DNA from: Biscogniauxia marginata
Taxonomy: Eukaryota > Ascomycota > Sordariomycetes > Xylariales > Xylariaceae
NCBI GenBank assembly: GCA_022695795.1
Contig: MU404217.1
Span: 1 to 57,456 of the forward strand
Length of the DNA: 57,456 nucleotides
Reading direction: 5' to 3'
Position numbers and translations under genes: made by a program. The notes below the pieces were generated by a model that was not told where the DNA came from, ran no database searches, and was given only the letters and a program-made list of their open reading frames with translations. Shown here one piece after another: positions 25,112-36,005 of the stretch (position 1 is the first letter of the stretch; each line of letters opens with the position of its first letter).

Positions 25112-25984
25112 TCATACGTGATCAGGCAAGTCTCGAAAAGCGTTGATGGGATCGGAACGCTCCTGCTCAGCGGTAGGTAGCTTCTTTACGACCTTTGCTG
25201 GGCAACCAATCGCCATCGAGTAGGGCGAAAGGCTCTTGGTTATGACGGAGCCGGCACCGACCATCGTTCCTCAGCCGATGGTGACGCCCGGCATGATCAA
25301 GGTCCCGCCGCCGATCCAGCAGTCACCCTCAATAGTAACGGGTAGCCCGTACCCGACGAACTTCATGCGCGATAATACGCTGGTGTCGTGACTGGCGGAA
25401 TATATGCTGACGTTGGGCCCGAATATAATTCGGTCTCCTATCGAGACGAGACTCACGTCGAGGATTGTGAGACTAGAGCCGGGCTTGTGAGAAAGGACTT
25501 AAATATAAGAGACAAGTGCAGCGCTAATGTAGTCAATGATTTAGATGGTACTGCTCACTTGAAATTTAGGAAGGAATCTTTGCCAATGATGATATTGCAG
25601 CCATAGTCGGGTAGGAACGGTGGCTCAAGGATCGTTCTGGCACCAATCCCGCCAACTAACTCCTTGACCACCGACTTCTGTGTATTCTGGAAGTTCTCCA
25701 TAGACTCTACGCCAGGGTCCAGATGATTGATTTTATGCGCTAGTCATCTGGCACGATGTCGGTCTTCCACTAGCTTCGGGTGCTGGTTATTATACCTATC
25801 ACCTGGTGAGTGTTGAAAATGAAGAATACTGTAACTTGAGTTCTTGTTGTCTGATAGAGACGATGACAACACGGGTTCGTCTTACATCATTCCCGATATT
25901 GTGCGCTCGTATTCGTCGCACCATGGTGTACTGTGTAATGTCAGCCACCTCGATGATATCTTTATTAAGCTCGGTATTAGCCAT
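25112..25984 (-). pseudogene. Maltose O-acetyltransferase-like pseudogene (left-handed beta-helix family)
   Basis: Minus strand. Family members transfer acetyl groups from acetyl-CoA to sugar hydroxyls. The start is at 25984 (MANTELNKDII); then an N-terminal substrate segment (YNNQHPKLVEDRHRAR); then residues up to DSFLNF ending near 25566; an intron of about 110 nt beginning GTGAGC; then LTILDVSLVSIGDR, the acyltransferase hexapeptide core with the expected His in YSASHD, CWIGGG and MPGVTIG, and the end at 25112. Two in-frame TGA codons break it, at 25744-25746 (after HRAR) and 25271-25273 (after GVTIG). Each sits where the family has Arg or Lys and is one transition from CGA. The first intron cannot be fixed. 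Otherwise the gene is collinear with its family, so inactivation looks recent. It is divergent from the zinc dehydrogenase gene. Confidence 0.8.
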
Positions 25985-26707
25985 CTCAAACGAATTGGTG
26001 AGAGTTGCACGTATTTGTGGGAAAGGCTTGGGCAACCAAAAAACAAGAGACGGTGAGAGAGAGAAAAGATAAGCCAACGTTACATTTAAAATTAAGTGAA
26101 CGGGATGCTGTAATTTGCCGATGTCATTATTTCCGTAGCGCAATGTCGCATTCTTAGTTTTCACATCAGTGCCCAGGATTCCGTTACTACCGATACATGC
26201 AATTTGGTTGAGTCCCAGCGTCAATTCACTCGGCGAGCCATAAGAACTCTCCGGTGGATGATGCAGGGAAAACCCCCTCGAACACTCAGCTCCAATCACA
26301 TCACTGTTCACCTGTGGTGTCCGGATACCCACACCTATACTCACCTATCCTAATCTCCTAAAACATCAGATGTTTGCGTTCGATTATCGTACGCCCAGGA
26401 GGTGAAGCATACGCAAAGTGGGCCATGAAGATTGTGATGGTGGACTTAAAAGAAACTCATTTTGCCAATGGTATTCTCATTTGTTCCTCTTCCCCCATCC
26501 CCTCCTTGAAGTGCATGTTTGTTTTATCTATACGGACCTTATATGAATTCAAGTCTACTCATTTAGGCTCTTGTCAAGTATCTGATTCCATTATAGCTCT
26601 CTTTGTTCTCATCCGTTCTTATACCAAGCTATTCAATAGCTTATTTGTTCCCTAATCATCCCAGATCTTACAAAACATCGACGGCTTGCCTAATTTGAAG
26701 CTCCAAG
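25985..26707. other. Divergent intergenic region
   Basis: It separates the acetyltransferase pseudogene from the zinc dehydrogenase gene. Open frames exist on both strands (minus frame reaching up to about 26344; plus 26374-26655), but none resembles a known family. I treat it as a shared promoter region. Confidence 0.4.
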
Positions 26708-28264
26708 ATGACTCCCCAGCTCCCCAAGTTGATGAAAGCCCTTAGGTGGGTTCATTTTCATGGCCTCTATTCCAGATTTCTACGTGAAATTCTGATCCAA
26801 CTAAGCTCTTTGAGCTCTATGCTATATTAATAAAGGTCATGTATTATATAGGCAAGAATATGTTAACTTTTCCTTCTTCGCAGATACGAAAAGCCGAGAG
26901 AATGGAGTATCACCGAGGTTCCTCTGCCCAATCTCCGACCAGGTGATGTTCTCATCAAGGTTAAGGTATTGCTACTACGGCTTCATGCCATTTAATCTCT
27001 ATGAGTAACACTTGAAAATAGGCCTGTGGTGTCTGTGGCACCGATCTCCATCTACATGAAGGCGAATACGTTACCTCATACCCCCTCATTCCTGGTCATG
27101 AAGTTGTCGGTGAGGTTGTTGGTAAATAAACTTATTTTGTGAACATGCTTGATAGTATTTTGACTCTTCTTCTAGCCATGGCTGATGACGTTACGTCTTT
27201 CCAAATCGGGGACCGTGTTGCTGCTGACAGTTCCGAGGTTTGCGGTCACTGGTATGTCTGACCCGAACAGTCCGATTAAAGGCTATGTTAATTTAGTTCC
27301 TACAGCTTCTATTGTCGAAGAGGGAATGTTCTACTGTGCGAAAATTTCAAGTCCCATGGTGTCATGGACTTCGATGGTGGTTTTGCCGAATATGTTGGTA
27401 CTAGACCTATGTTAGTTCCACCAGCCACTAAATTACTACAGTGTTCCTACACCCACGAAAAGCTATTCAAGATCAACAACATCTCCTATGTCGATGCTAC
27501 GCTTATCGAGCCTACGTCTTGTGCTTTGCATTGCATCGAAAGAATCGCGCCTAAGCCTGGCTCTCACGCCCTCCTAATTGGGGCTGGTCCGACCGGTTTG
27601 GTGCTAGCCCAGCTTTTGTGAGTTACTAGTTGTACATAGACTAGTAAGGCTACTAATTGGGCTACACAGGAGACATTCTGGCGTTGCCCAATTGACCATT
27701 GCCGCTCCTGAGGGCCTCAAGATGAATTTAGCTAAGAGCCTTGACGTCGCTGACATATACGTTGGTTTATCCCGACAGGATGCTACTCCCCAATGGGAAA
27801 TGATCAAAAAGAGTAATCCTTACGGGTTTGATATCGGTATAGGATTTCAATCCAGGCTTTTATGATAATATACTGATGAAGCCTTTTAGTTGTTGAGGCT
27901 TCAGGCAGTCTTGAAGCATTACAGGACTCCATCCAGTATGTCCGCCGAGGCGGGAAGTTCGTTTGTTACGGTGTTTATCCTCCCGAGTCTCGTGTTTCGT
28001 GGCCACCATCCAGGCTCTTCCTTGATGGTAAGTTGGCCTTGAATCATCTCTAAGAAAAAACTTATCTAAATTATTTTAGAAGTCACAATTTTGGGCTCTT
28101 TTTGCGAGGCTTATACCTTCCCATCTACGATCGACTACTTTAATGCCGGCAGGATCAAGACTAAAGGCATCGTGAACAAAACCTTTAAGCTGGAACAGTG
28201 GGCTGATGTTTTGGAAAGTGTTCGGAACAAATCAGCCATCAAAGCTGCCGTCGTTTTCGACTAA
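26708..28264 (+). CDS. Medium-chain zinc dehydrogenase (sorbitol / arabinitol dehydrogenase-like), 9 exons
   Basis: Spliced model: 26708-26745, 26884-26965, 27022-27121, 27176-27251, 27306-27393, 27442-27617, 27670-27836, 27890-28027, 28080-28264. It gives 349 residues, typical of the family. These enzymes oxidise polyols or secondary alcohols with NAD(P). Catalytic zinc ligands: Cys45 in CGVCGTDLH and His66-Glu67 in GHE, with Glu151 in LIEPTSC. Structural zinc: Cys96, 99, 102 and 110. The nucleotide fold is GAGPTG (175-180). All introns are GT-AG. The fifth (27394-27441) is 48 nt, a multiple of three without a stop; removing it restores family length, and retaining it would insert 16 residues. 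No disruption is seen, so the gene is probably functional. Among fungal proteins the spacing best fits D-arabinitol/xylitol/sorbitol-type dehydrogenases; the exact substrate is inference. Confidence 0.9.
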
Positions 28265-29670
28265 ATTTCTTGGATTTTTAAAGTCCACGTCATATACGTG
28301 TAGAAGTCGGGCGTGCCTAGGCATGGCTATAGTTACCTACGTATTATTCCAATCTAGCCTGAGATAGATGCTAATAACAAATTGAACTATGGGTTGTTTG
28401 TCAATAAAAGCTCTTATTGATTCAACAAAATCAATTGAACAAAAATATAAAGGTTCAATCTACGGTTTACTAATCCCTAGCAACTTCGAGTCCTTCATTA
28501 ACCGGCTCACTACGCACCTATAAAAGATCTAGGATCCCTTTATACTGATAATCTTCGAGACTAGGTTACGTAATTAGATCCTCTTCTAGTTTAAAGTGAT
28601 GTAATAAATCCTTATTTATAATTATTAAAGGTGTAGTTTACAGTTTTAACTAGTTAATAATAAATGATAATAAACGAGGCTTTTTATAAAGCTTAAACTC
28701 ATTATTTAATACTTTATATATTTAAACCAAGGTTAAGAAATTAATTAAAAATTAAAAATTAAAAATATATATATATTTAAAATACAAAGTTAATAATAAA
28801 GATATATATATTAATTAAGCTTAAAATAAACCAAGTAAGTAGTTATTAAAATTAAAAGATTTTTAAGATTTTTATAGTGTTTTAATTAGTTTAATTAAAT
28901 GGTTAAATAAAACTAACTATAAATACTTAAGTAAATAATTAAAAAGCTAAGAACTAATTTTCCAACCTCTCCCTTAGGTCTAGAGAGGACTTTTGGATAA
29001 GCCACCGGTGCCAATGGGGCGCTGTCTGCTCTCCAATGCCGCGCTCGTTAAAATGTCACCAATCGGAATACTTCGCCAGATTGCTATTAACCTAATTACT
29101 TGGTCGTAACACTTTTATGCTTGTATATAGTTGTACAAGATGATCTTCATGAGATAATGGACCTATATTAACGACGCAGTACACGCAGCCAGGGTGTATA
29201 TCTTAAAGCCCTGATAGCACTCACTCACGAGATCCTTGGTTCATAGACTCGCCTCATCTAATAATGACGAATGTATTCGGGCGCAGGTCCCATCTCCTGC
29301 CTCCACATACTCGTTGAATATCACGCAGGTTCAATGATACAGTCACCCCAATGACTTGCACACCTTGGTGCCTCAAGAAATTGAGACCCTAACGTGAGAG
29401 CACTTTTCAACCATCATAAACGTCAAGAGCGCACCCCAACTCAGATTTTGGTGACAATAAACCACAACTTATCCTAGACATGCTTTTTAAGTGTAGAAAT
29501 TAGCTATTTCACCTAGTCTGATGAGGACTGCGTGTTAAAATATGGGGCTATACGACCCTTGTCACTTGTATCTACATATATAAGAGGGCTTCGCCCTCCT
29601 ATCTAGAGACTTACCTTGAACCAATACATTTGATCCTATCCTCACATCTTCGTCTCATCTCAACACTGCG
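28265..29670. other. Intergenic region with an AT-rich block and an orphan promoter-like end
   Basis: 28265-28600 is the 3' flank of the dehydrogenase gene. 28600-28980 is AT-rich and RIP-like. 28990-29670 is balanced but has no recognisable gene. Near 29575 it contains CATATATAAGAG followed by the small hairpin GAGGGCTTCGCCCTC and then C/T-rich leader sequence up to an ATG at 29671, like a fungal promoter and 5' leader. Confidence 0.45.
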
Positions 29671-29748
29671 ATGTGTTCATACCGTCGATATGCTACTAAG
29701 ACTAACAGCAAGTTTATCGATAAACATAAATTTAAATATAACATTTAA
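29671..29748 (+). pseudogene. Possible 5' remnant of a gene cut off by AT-rich repeat DNA
   Basis: An ATG follows a convincing TATA-like box (near 29575) and pyrimidine-rich leader. The frame reads MCSYRRYATKTNSKF and then runs into AT-rich sequence, with a stop at 29746-29748 (25 residues). The composition changes abruptly after about 29710. The simplest reading is that the body of a gene was lost or replaced by repeat DNA. A true short peptide gene is possible but not supported. Confidence 0.3.
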
Positions 29749-29836
29749 AACCGTGCCTCTTTTAATTAAATCACTATATATTATATAATAAATTTTGATA
29801 AATTTTATACGTATTTTATTATAAAGCTTTTAATAT

Positions 29837-29926
29837 ATTATTTAACGTTATATTATTTAACGTTATATTATTTAACGTTATATTATTTACCGTTATATTA
29901 TTTAACGTTATATTATTTAACGTTAT
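29837..29926. repeat. 15-bp tandem repeat, 6 copies
   Basis: Six consecutive copies of ATTATTTAACGTTAT; only the fourth differs, with one base changed (ACCGT for AACGT). Confidence 0.92.
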
Positions 29927-31102
29927 AAATTAAATAAGATTTATAATAATTAAAAGAAGCTTATTATAAAAAATATATTTAAAAATACGGTTATATTTAA
30001 AACTATTAATTATAAGGATTTTAAATATAGCCGTATTATACTTTATTAATAAAATGAAAAACTACTTATAATATTAATATTAATTTAAAAAGAATAAATT
30101 TAAATATAAGTTATTAACCTTATTAAAATAAAATAAAATACTTTTAAAACATTAAAAGTTAAATTAAAAGTTATAAAGTTTAATAATAAAAATAATGTTT
30201 TTTAATTAATATTATATTTTTATTTATCTTATAAATAAAATACTACATTTTTATTAAATTTAATATTGTTTAATAAAAAGTTATTTTTAATATATAATAA
30301 GATTTTAACTATTTAATAATAATTAAAAAGTTAAATATTAATTATTAATAGTTATTAAAAAAGATAAAAAAAGAGTTTATTTTTATTATATTAAAAACAA
30401 CGTTTATAAATATCTTTTTATATAATAACTTTATTTAAAAAAAGTATTATAATAAAAGTTAAACGAAATAATAATTATTAATATGTTATAAATAAGCTTA
30501 ATATAAAGTGTATATTTATTATAACTAGTATTAACACATGCTTTACCTGTTTTAAATTAATCTTTAATTTAAAACATATATATATAAAGGTAAACTCTTT
30601 TTTTTATATTAAGATAAAATAAACGTTTATCTTGTTTTATCTTTCTTTTATAAAAATACATTAGTTATACCTAGCTTGCCTTCTTAATATAACATAATAA
30701 ATATTAGTTAATATTAATAAAATGTAAAGAAAGTGATATAAGTGATTTAAAAATTATAATGAAAAATAATAATTATTATTTTTAATTATACTTATTTTTA
30801 TAATATTTAAGTTCATTTCACTTCTTTTTTATAATTTAAATTGAAAGTATATAATATTATAATATTATTTAATTTATATAAATTTATATAAATTTTCATT
30901 TTCATTTTAAACTTTTTAAGATTTATACATTTTAATAAATTTTTATTAATAATTATATCACCGTTATTATTTATATTTAACTTTAATTTAAAATTACCCG
31001 CGATTTTAATACTAAGTTATTTTTTTAAAAAAACTTATAATAAATAATAATAAAATAACGCCTCGATTTTTTAATTTATTATTTCTTTAATTAACTTTGT
31101 AA
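29927..31102. other. AT-rich RIP-degraded DNA
   Basis: No gene, RNA or intact element recognised. Confidence 0.55.
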
Positions 31103-31104
31103 TA

Positions 31105-31537
31105 ACGTACCATATAAGCGAGTAAACAAAATAAGCTCGCGAACAAAATGGTTTTTTATATAAAATCGACTTTTTTGAAAATTCATAACTTTATTTATAA
31201 AAACCGAAAAGATTTTAAACCTTTCTTTCTAGTTATATAATTATATAGTTTAACTAAAATGAAAATCAAAAAAATAAAAAGTAAAAAACACAAAAAGAAA
31301 ACGCATAAAAACTAAAATTATAATAAAACGCACGGACCTTTTTACGTATTTCTTTATATTTTTTTTTGAATTTTGAATTTTATTTTAGTTAAACTATATA
31401 ATTATATAACTAGAAAAAAAGGTCCGAGATTTTTCCGGTTTTTTTAAGTAAAGTTATAAATTTTCGAAAAAGTCTATTTTATATGGAAAACCATTTCGTT
31501 CGCGAGCTTGTTTCGTTTACTCGCTTATATAGTACGT
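31105..31537. mobile_element. Complete MITE-A, 433 bp, with arms of about 160 bp
   Basis: The termini ACGTACCATATAAGCGAG and CTCGCTTATATAGTACGT are exact or near-exact inverted copies flanked by TA (31103-31104 and 31538-31539). Inverted similarity runs inward about 160 bp per arm, through AAAATTCATAACTTTA, the TCTAGTTATATAATTATATA block and AGTTTAACTAAAAT. The centre is about 100 bp. It has no coding capacity. TA duplication and structure point to mobilisation by a Tc1/mariner-like transposase, which is not present here. Confidence 0.85.
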
Positions 31538-31539
31538 TA

Positions 31540-31690
31540 CCTCTTTACCTATTTAAAATAAGTAAAAAGCTCTTTATATATAAACATTAATTACCTTTAT
31601 TAAAATAAATATAATTATATAACTTCTTTTATAAGGAGATTTACTATTTATAACTATAAATACCTTTATTTACGATATACCCCTTAAAAT
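31540..31690. repeat. Dispersed repeat R, copy 1
   Basis: It contains AAAAAGCTCTTTATATATAA, TTATAAGGAGAT and the TATTTATAACTATAAATACC end shared with copies near 32690-32848 and 35540-35690. The MITE at 31105-31537 ends immediately before it and may have replaced its left part. Confidence 0.7.
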
Positions 31691-31846
31691 GTAATAATTA
31701 TATTTAATAAATATAAATATAAATAAAAAAACATCTTTTTAAATACTTAAAATTAATACTTAAACTTATTATATATATTATTATAAAACTTTTATTATTC
31801 ATTATTTTAATTATTAAATAACTAATAAATTAATAATAATTATTAC

Positions 31847-32221
31847 GTGTTTTTAAAAATAAATTCTCGTAAGTTTTTATTAATATTCTTTTTTATAATA
31901 TATATATATATAATTAACTCTTTAAACTTTAATTTTAAAAATCGACTTTTTAATTTAATTTTAATTTTATTAATATATTTAAATCTTATTAAAATAATAA
32001 TATCTCGCCGCCCCTTCTTATTATTTATTTTATTAAATAATAATAATTTAAAAAACAAGTTAAATATTCCTTTTAAAAAGCTGTTTATTTATTTTTTAAT
32101 TATTCGTCGTATTTATATAAATAAATTAATTTTTATATATATAATACGCTTAAAACTTTATATCTCGAAAAAAGCTTTAATACTTATTTGTCGTGTAAAA
32201 GCGACGCCGCTTAATTACTAA
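31847..32221 (+). other. Open frame in AT-rich DNA, possibly a decayed element protein
   Basis: A 124-residue frame dominated by Ile, Leu, Lys and Phe, with a less biased end (LICRVKATPLNY). A frame without stops this long is uncommon in such AT-rich DNA, but the opposite strand is also open here and composition alone can explain part of it. I recognise no family. It may be the RIP-altered end of a transposon protein. Confidence 0.15.
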
Positions 32222-32296
32222 GTTATAATTAAGCTTATATAGTTTATAATACACCCCTCAACTTTTAGCCGATCAAGGTTGAAAGTTGCTTATATG

Positions 32297-32404
32297 TAAG
32301 TTAATTACCATACGTAAGTTAATTACCATACGTAAGTTAATTACTATACGTAAGTTAATTACCATACGTAAGTTAATTACCATACGTAAGTTAATTACCA
32401 TACG
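32297..32404. repeat. 18-bp minisatellite, 6 copies
   Basis: Six consecutive copies of TAAGTTAATTACCATACG, with one substitution in the third copy (ACT for ACC), plus a partial seventh. It lies between an AT-rich frame and the tRNA-like sequence. Confidence 0.95.
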
Positions 32405-32479
32405 TAAGTTAAAGCCGTATACACCTGCTAAGTAGCTACTTAGTAATTTTTACTTAGTTTCTAAGTAGATCCTATTTTG

Positions 32480-32605
32480 TCTTGCTTTTTGCCGGGATCG
32501 AACCTTGACCTCTTGTTATAAGAATTAACTAGTTTTATACGAAACGGGAATAATGTTTTATATATATAAAAAACGTGTTTAACACATGCCGCTAAACTAT
32601 TAAGT
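32480..32605 (-). ncRNA. tRNA-like Pol III promoter unit (SINE or decayed tRNA candidate)
   Basis: On the minus strand, TAGTTTAGCGG (32589-32599) resembles an A box and GGTTCGATCCC (32494-32504) is a perfect B box, followed by GGCA. They lie about 95 bp apart, too far for an ordinary tRNA without an intron, and I could not fold a sound anticodon arm. A tRNA-derived SINE head, an intron-bearing tRNA or a tRNA relic are all possible. The sequence keeps GC content that its surroundings have lost. Confidence 0.4.
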
Positions 32606-32619
32606 TAACGTAGTTGACT

Positions 32620-32848
32620 TTACCGTTTAAAGTGCCGGGCTTATAACTTTTATAAGTGTAAAACTAAGGAGCATATAAAATAAGGTTTAAATAAACTTAT
32701 TCCTTTACTTATTTAAAGTGGGTAAAAGGCTCTTTATATATAAACATTAATCACCTTTATTAAAGTGAGCTTAGTTATGTAACCTCCTTTATAAGGAGAT
32801 CTATTATTTATAACTATAAATACTTTTATTTGCGATATTATTTTATAT
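32620..32848. repeat. Dispersed repeat R, copy 2 (best preserved)
   Basis: It runs from CTTATAACTTTTATAAGTG through AAAGTGGGTAAAAGGCTC and TAAGGAGATC to ACTATAAATAC. It keeps G/C positions that are T/A in the copies at 31540 and 35480. It lies next to the tRNA-like unit, which may belong to the same element. Confidence 0.7.
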
Positions 32849-34761
32849 ATATTTGTTTTTATTACTATTATTATAATTACTTTTATCGTTATTAAAAAAA
32901 ATAATAAACTTATTAATTTTGTAATTATATTTTTAATTATTTTAATTATTTTAATAAAAAAAAGCGTTAAATCTTTTTAACGTATTTTTAAGTTTCGCTT
33001 TAAAAAAACGCATTTTATTAACTTAAATGAAATATATATAATACTTTATATAAATTACTTTTAAAACGCGTTTTGTAACCGTTTTAACGAAATATATTAC
33101 GAAATTATTAAAAATAATTTATATTATTAAAATTATATTTTTAAATATTTCTATAAAGAAATATATATAATTAAAAAAGATTTTATATAAAACGCTTTAT
33201 AAAAACTATTTAAATTAATAATAAAAAAGTAAAAATAACCCCCGATTTTTTAAAAAGCGTTTATTAATCGTTTTTATTTTAAATCGCGATTACTTTATAT
33301 GTTATTATTAATATAATCGTTAAAATAAAATAAAATTCGATCGCCGACGAGAAAATAATAATTTAAAATACTGAAAAAAAAAAAAAAAAAAGGAGATCGC
33401 CACTTTAAAACAAGCTAAAAAGTTAAACGCGGCTACGTATCGCCACTTTCTTTAATTTATTTTAAAAACTTATAATCTTAATTTAAAAAAAAATCGGAAA
33501 ATCTCTAGTTTACTTATAATACGATTTATTAAAACGATACCTTTTTTTAATAAATTAAATTTTCGTTTATATATATTAAGTCGAAATAACGTCTTTAAAA
33601 TATTATAATTTTATTTCTTAAAAATTTAAAAAAAAAACTTAAAATATTTAAATAATACTTTCGTTAAATTCTTTGTAAAATTATTTATAAATATATATTT
33701 TATTAAAAAATAAATAGTTTTAAAATTATATATTTTAAATATTTATATAACGAAACTTAATATTAATATGCTTATTTTTATTTATTATTATAATATATAT
33801 ATTAAAACTCTTTTAAATTAAATTATAAATCTTTAAATAAACATTTAAAAGTTATAATTTCTTTAATAATATATTTTAATATATATAACTTTACCTCGAT
33901 TATAAATATTAAAACGATAAATTAATAAATTACTTATTATATTATAAAACTATTAAAAAACTATATAATATAATTATAAAAAATCGCTACGTATTTAAGT
34001 TATTTATAAATACTTATATTTCTTTATTTTTACCTTTATATTAATATGTAAATATTTAATATTATATAAATAATAAATTGTTTAGTTTATTACTTTAAAA
34101 TACGTAAAACCAAGATTTATTAAATAAAAAAATAATTATAAAAAGTATATATAACATTTAACCTTAATATAATTATTATATATAAAATTAATTAATATAT
34201 TTTTAATAAGCTTTGATTAAAACTTTAATAATTATTTCTTTATACTTAAAAAAAATTTCTTTAAAAAGAAAAAAATTAAAAAAAATTTATAATTTTAAAA
34301 TTTATAATAATTTTCTTAATATAAAAATCGTAACGTATAACGTTTTATACTTAGCGATTTTTATAATCTCTTTTTTAACTTGTTTTAAAATAATCCTTTT
34401 ATTAATTACATTTAAAAAGTTTTTTATAACAATCGCTTTTTTGATTTTAAGAATCTTATAAATATTTATTACGTTAAAATTTAGTTTTTATAATTTATCT
34501 TTTTAACATTAACACTTTTTAAAACCGCTTTATATTACTTTTATATAATAATAAATATAATAACTTTAAAAAAAGTAAAAAAAGTATTTAATTTTTTAAA
34601 AAGTATTTACTTACCTTTTTATTTACTCTTAAAAAAGTAGTTTTAATATTAATAAAGTACTTAATAAACTTTATAATTAAATAATAATCATTTAAAATTT
34701 GTTTAATAAAATAATAAACTCTTTATTTATAATTTTAAGTTTAATTTAAACAAAAATAAAT
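32849..34761. other. AT-rich RIP-degraded DNA with an A18 run
   Basis: No gene. A run of 18 A at 33374-33391 is flanked by GATCGCC on both sides (near 33341 and 33396), a weak hint of a retroposon tail. An open frame at 34213-34461 is composition-driven and is not called. Confidence 0.5.
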
Positions 34762-35105
34762 TATGACAAACCCTTTTAACACTCTGTTTAATTAACAGTT
34801 AAATAGGTTATTATACTAGGTTCTTAATTTAAAAGTAATAATAAATCGATTATGATTTAATATAATGTGTTTATTAAAGAAGTTTCAAGGTACTTTAAAT
34901 TATATTCCAAAGAATGAATATAGTTATAAATTAATAGTTAAAAAACGAGAGACTAATTACACAAGGAAATTTCAATTTACTTATACTCGTTCTTCTTTTC
35001 ATATAAATAAGTGAATAATTAAATTGTGGGTACTCCACCTACTATTCACATATTCAACTGGGTCACGTGCTTAGCACGTGCATACAAGAAGGGAGGTCCG
35101 TAACA
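34762..35105 (-). repeat. Solo LTR of a further Ty3/gypsy family
   Basis: 344 bp, from TATGACAAACCC to GTCCGTAACA, flanked by the perfect duplication TAAAT (34757-34761 and 35106-35110). The TACTAGGTTCTTAATTTAAA stretch and the terminus match the LTRs of the full elements, whereas the segment near the other end (with the palindrome CACGTGCTTAGCACGTG at 35064-35080) is distinct. The strand given follows the coding direction of elements with the same LTR orientation. Confidence 0.85.
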
Positions 35106-35479
35106 TAAATCTCTTATTAATTATAATACTTATATTTTAATTTTTAAATTATTGCTTATAATTTTAACGTTTATTATTTAATTAAAACTATTTAACCTTT
35201 ATCTTTATAAAATATTTTAATTTCTTAAAAGATTTTATATTTACGCCTTTAAAATTATAATACTTTTAAATGTCGAAATTAATAATATAATAATATAAAT
35301 AATTATATTATAAAAACTAAAAAAATAATTTATAAGTTTAACTTAATTCTTAAAAATCTCGTTAAAAACAAATAAATTAAAGATTATTAATAATATAATA
35401 AAGTTATTTAATAACTTTAAAATAATGTTTAAAAATAATAATATAATATAAATAATATATTTAACCTTATTATTAAAAA

Positions 35480-35690
35480 CGCTAAACTTATAACTTTTAT
35501 AAACATAAAACTAAAAAGCATATAAAATAAAATTTAAATAAACTTATCTCTTTACCTACTTAAAATAAATAAAAAGCTCTTTATATATAAATATTAATTA
35601 CTCTTATTAAAATAAATATAGTTACGTAACTTTCTTTATAAAGAGATCCACTATTTATAACTATAAATATCCTTATTCGTAATAACAAAT
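35480..35690. repeat. Dispersed repeat R, copy 3
   Basis: Same order of blocks as 32620-32848 (CTTATAACTTTTATAAACA, AAAAGCTCTTTATATATAAA, AAGAGATCCACTATTTATAA), more heavily RIP-mutated. A left arm of the long-TIR DNA element family follows from about 35690. Confidence 0.65.
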
Positions 35691-36005
35691 AAATTAAATA
35701 AACTTATAAATAAAGTTTTATAATTATTACACTTTTTAACCTTTAAAAATTATTTATATTATATTAAAATTAATTAATAATTATTATTATTTTAATTATT
35801 TTAATTAGTTTTATATTTTAAAAATTAAATACTTTTTTATATTAAATATTCGGTTTTTTAACGCGTAATTTATATTAATTAATTAATTATATTTTCCGAG
35901 TTAAACTCTTTTAAAATTAAAATAATAAATTAATAATATATAAAATTAATTAAAACTTTTAAACTTTAAATTATTAAATATCTTTTTATTTATTATGTAA
36001 ATATT

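Noticed and set aside
25388..26072. Plus-strand frames of 70-88 residues
   Set aside because: They are antisense to the acetyltransferase-like pseudogene, which accounts for the coding character on the minus strand.
32297..32404. Regular 18-bp repeats as a CRISPR-like array
   Set aside because: Units are directly adjacent with no variable spacers, and the host is a fungus; it is a minisatellite.
34213..34461. 82-residue plus-strand frame in AT-rich DNA
   Set aside because: Ile/Leu/Lys/Phe composition reflects base composition; no motif, no supporting context.
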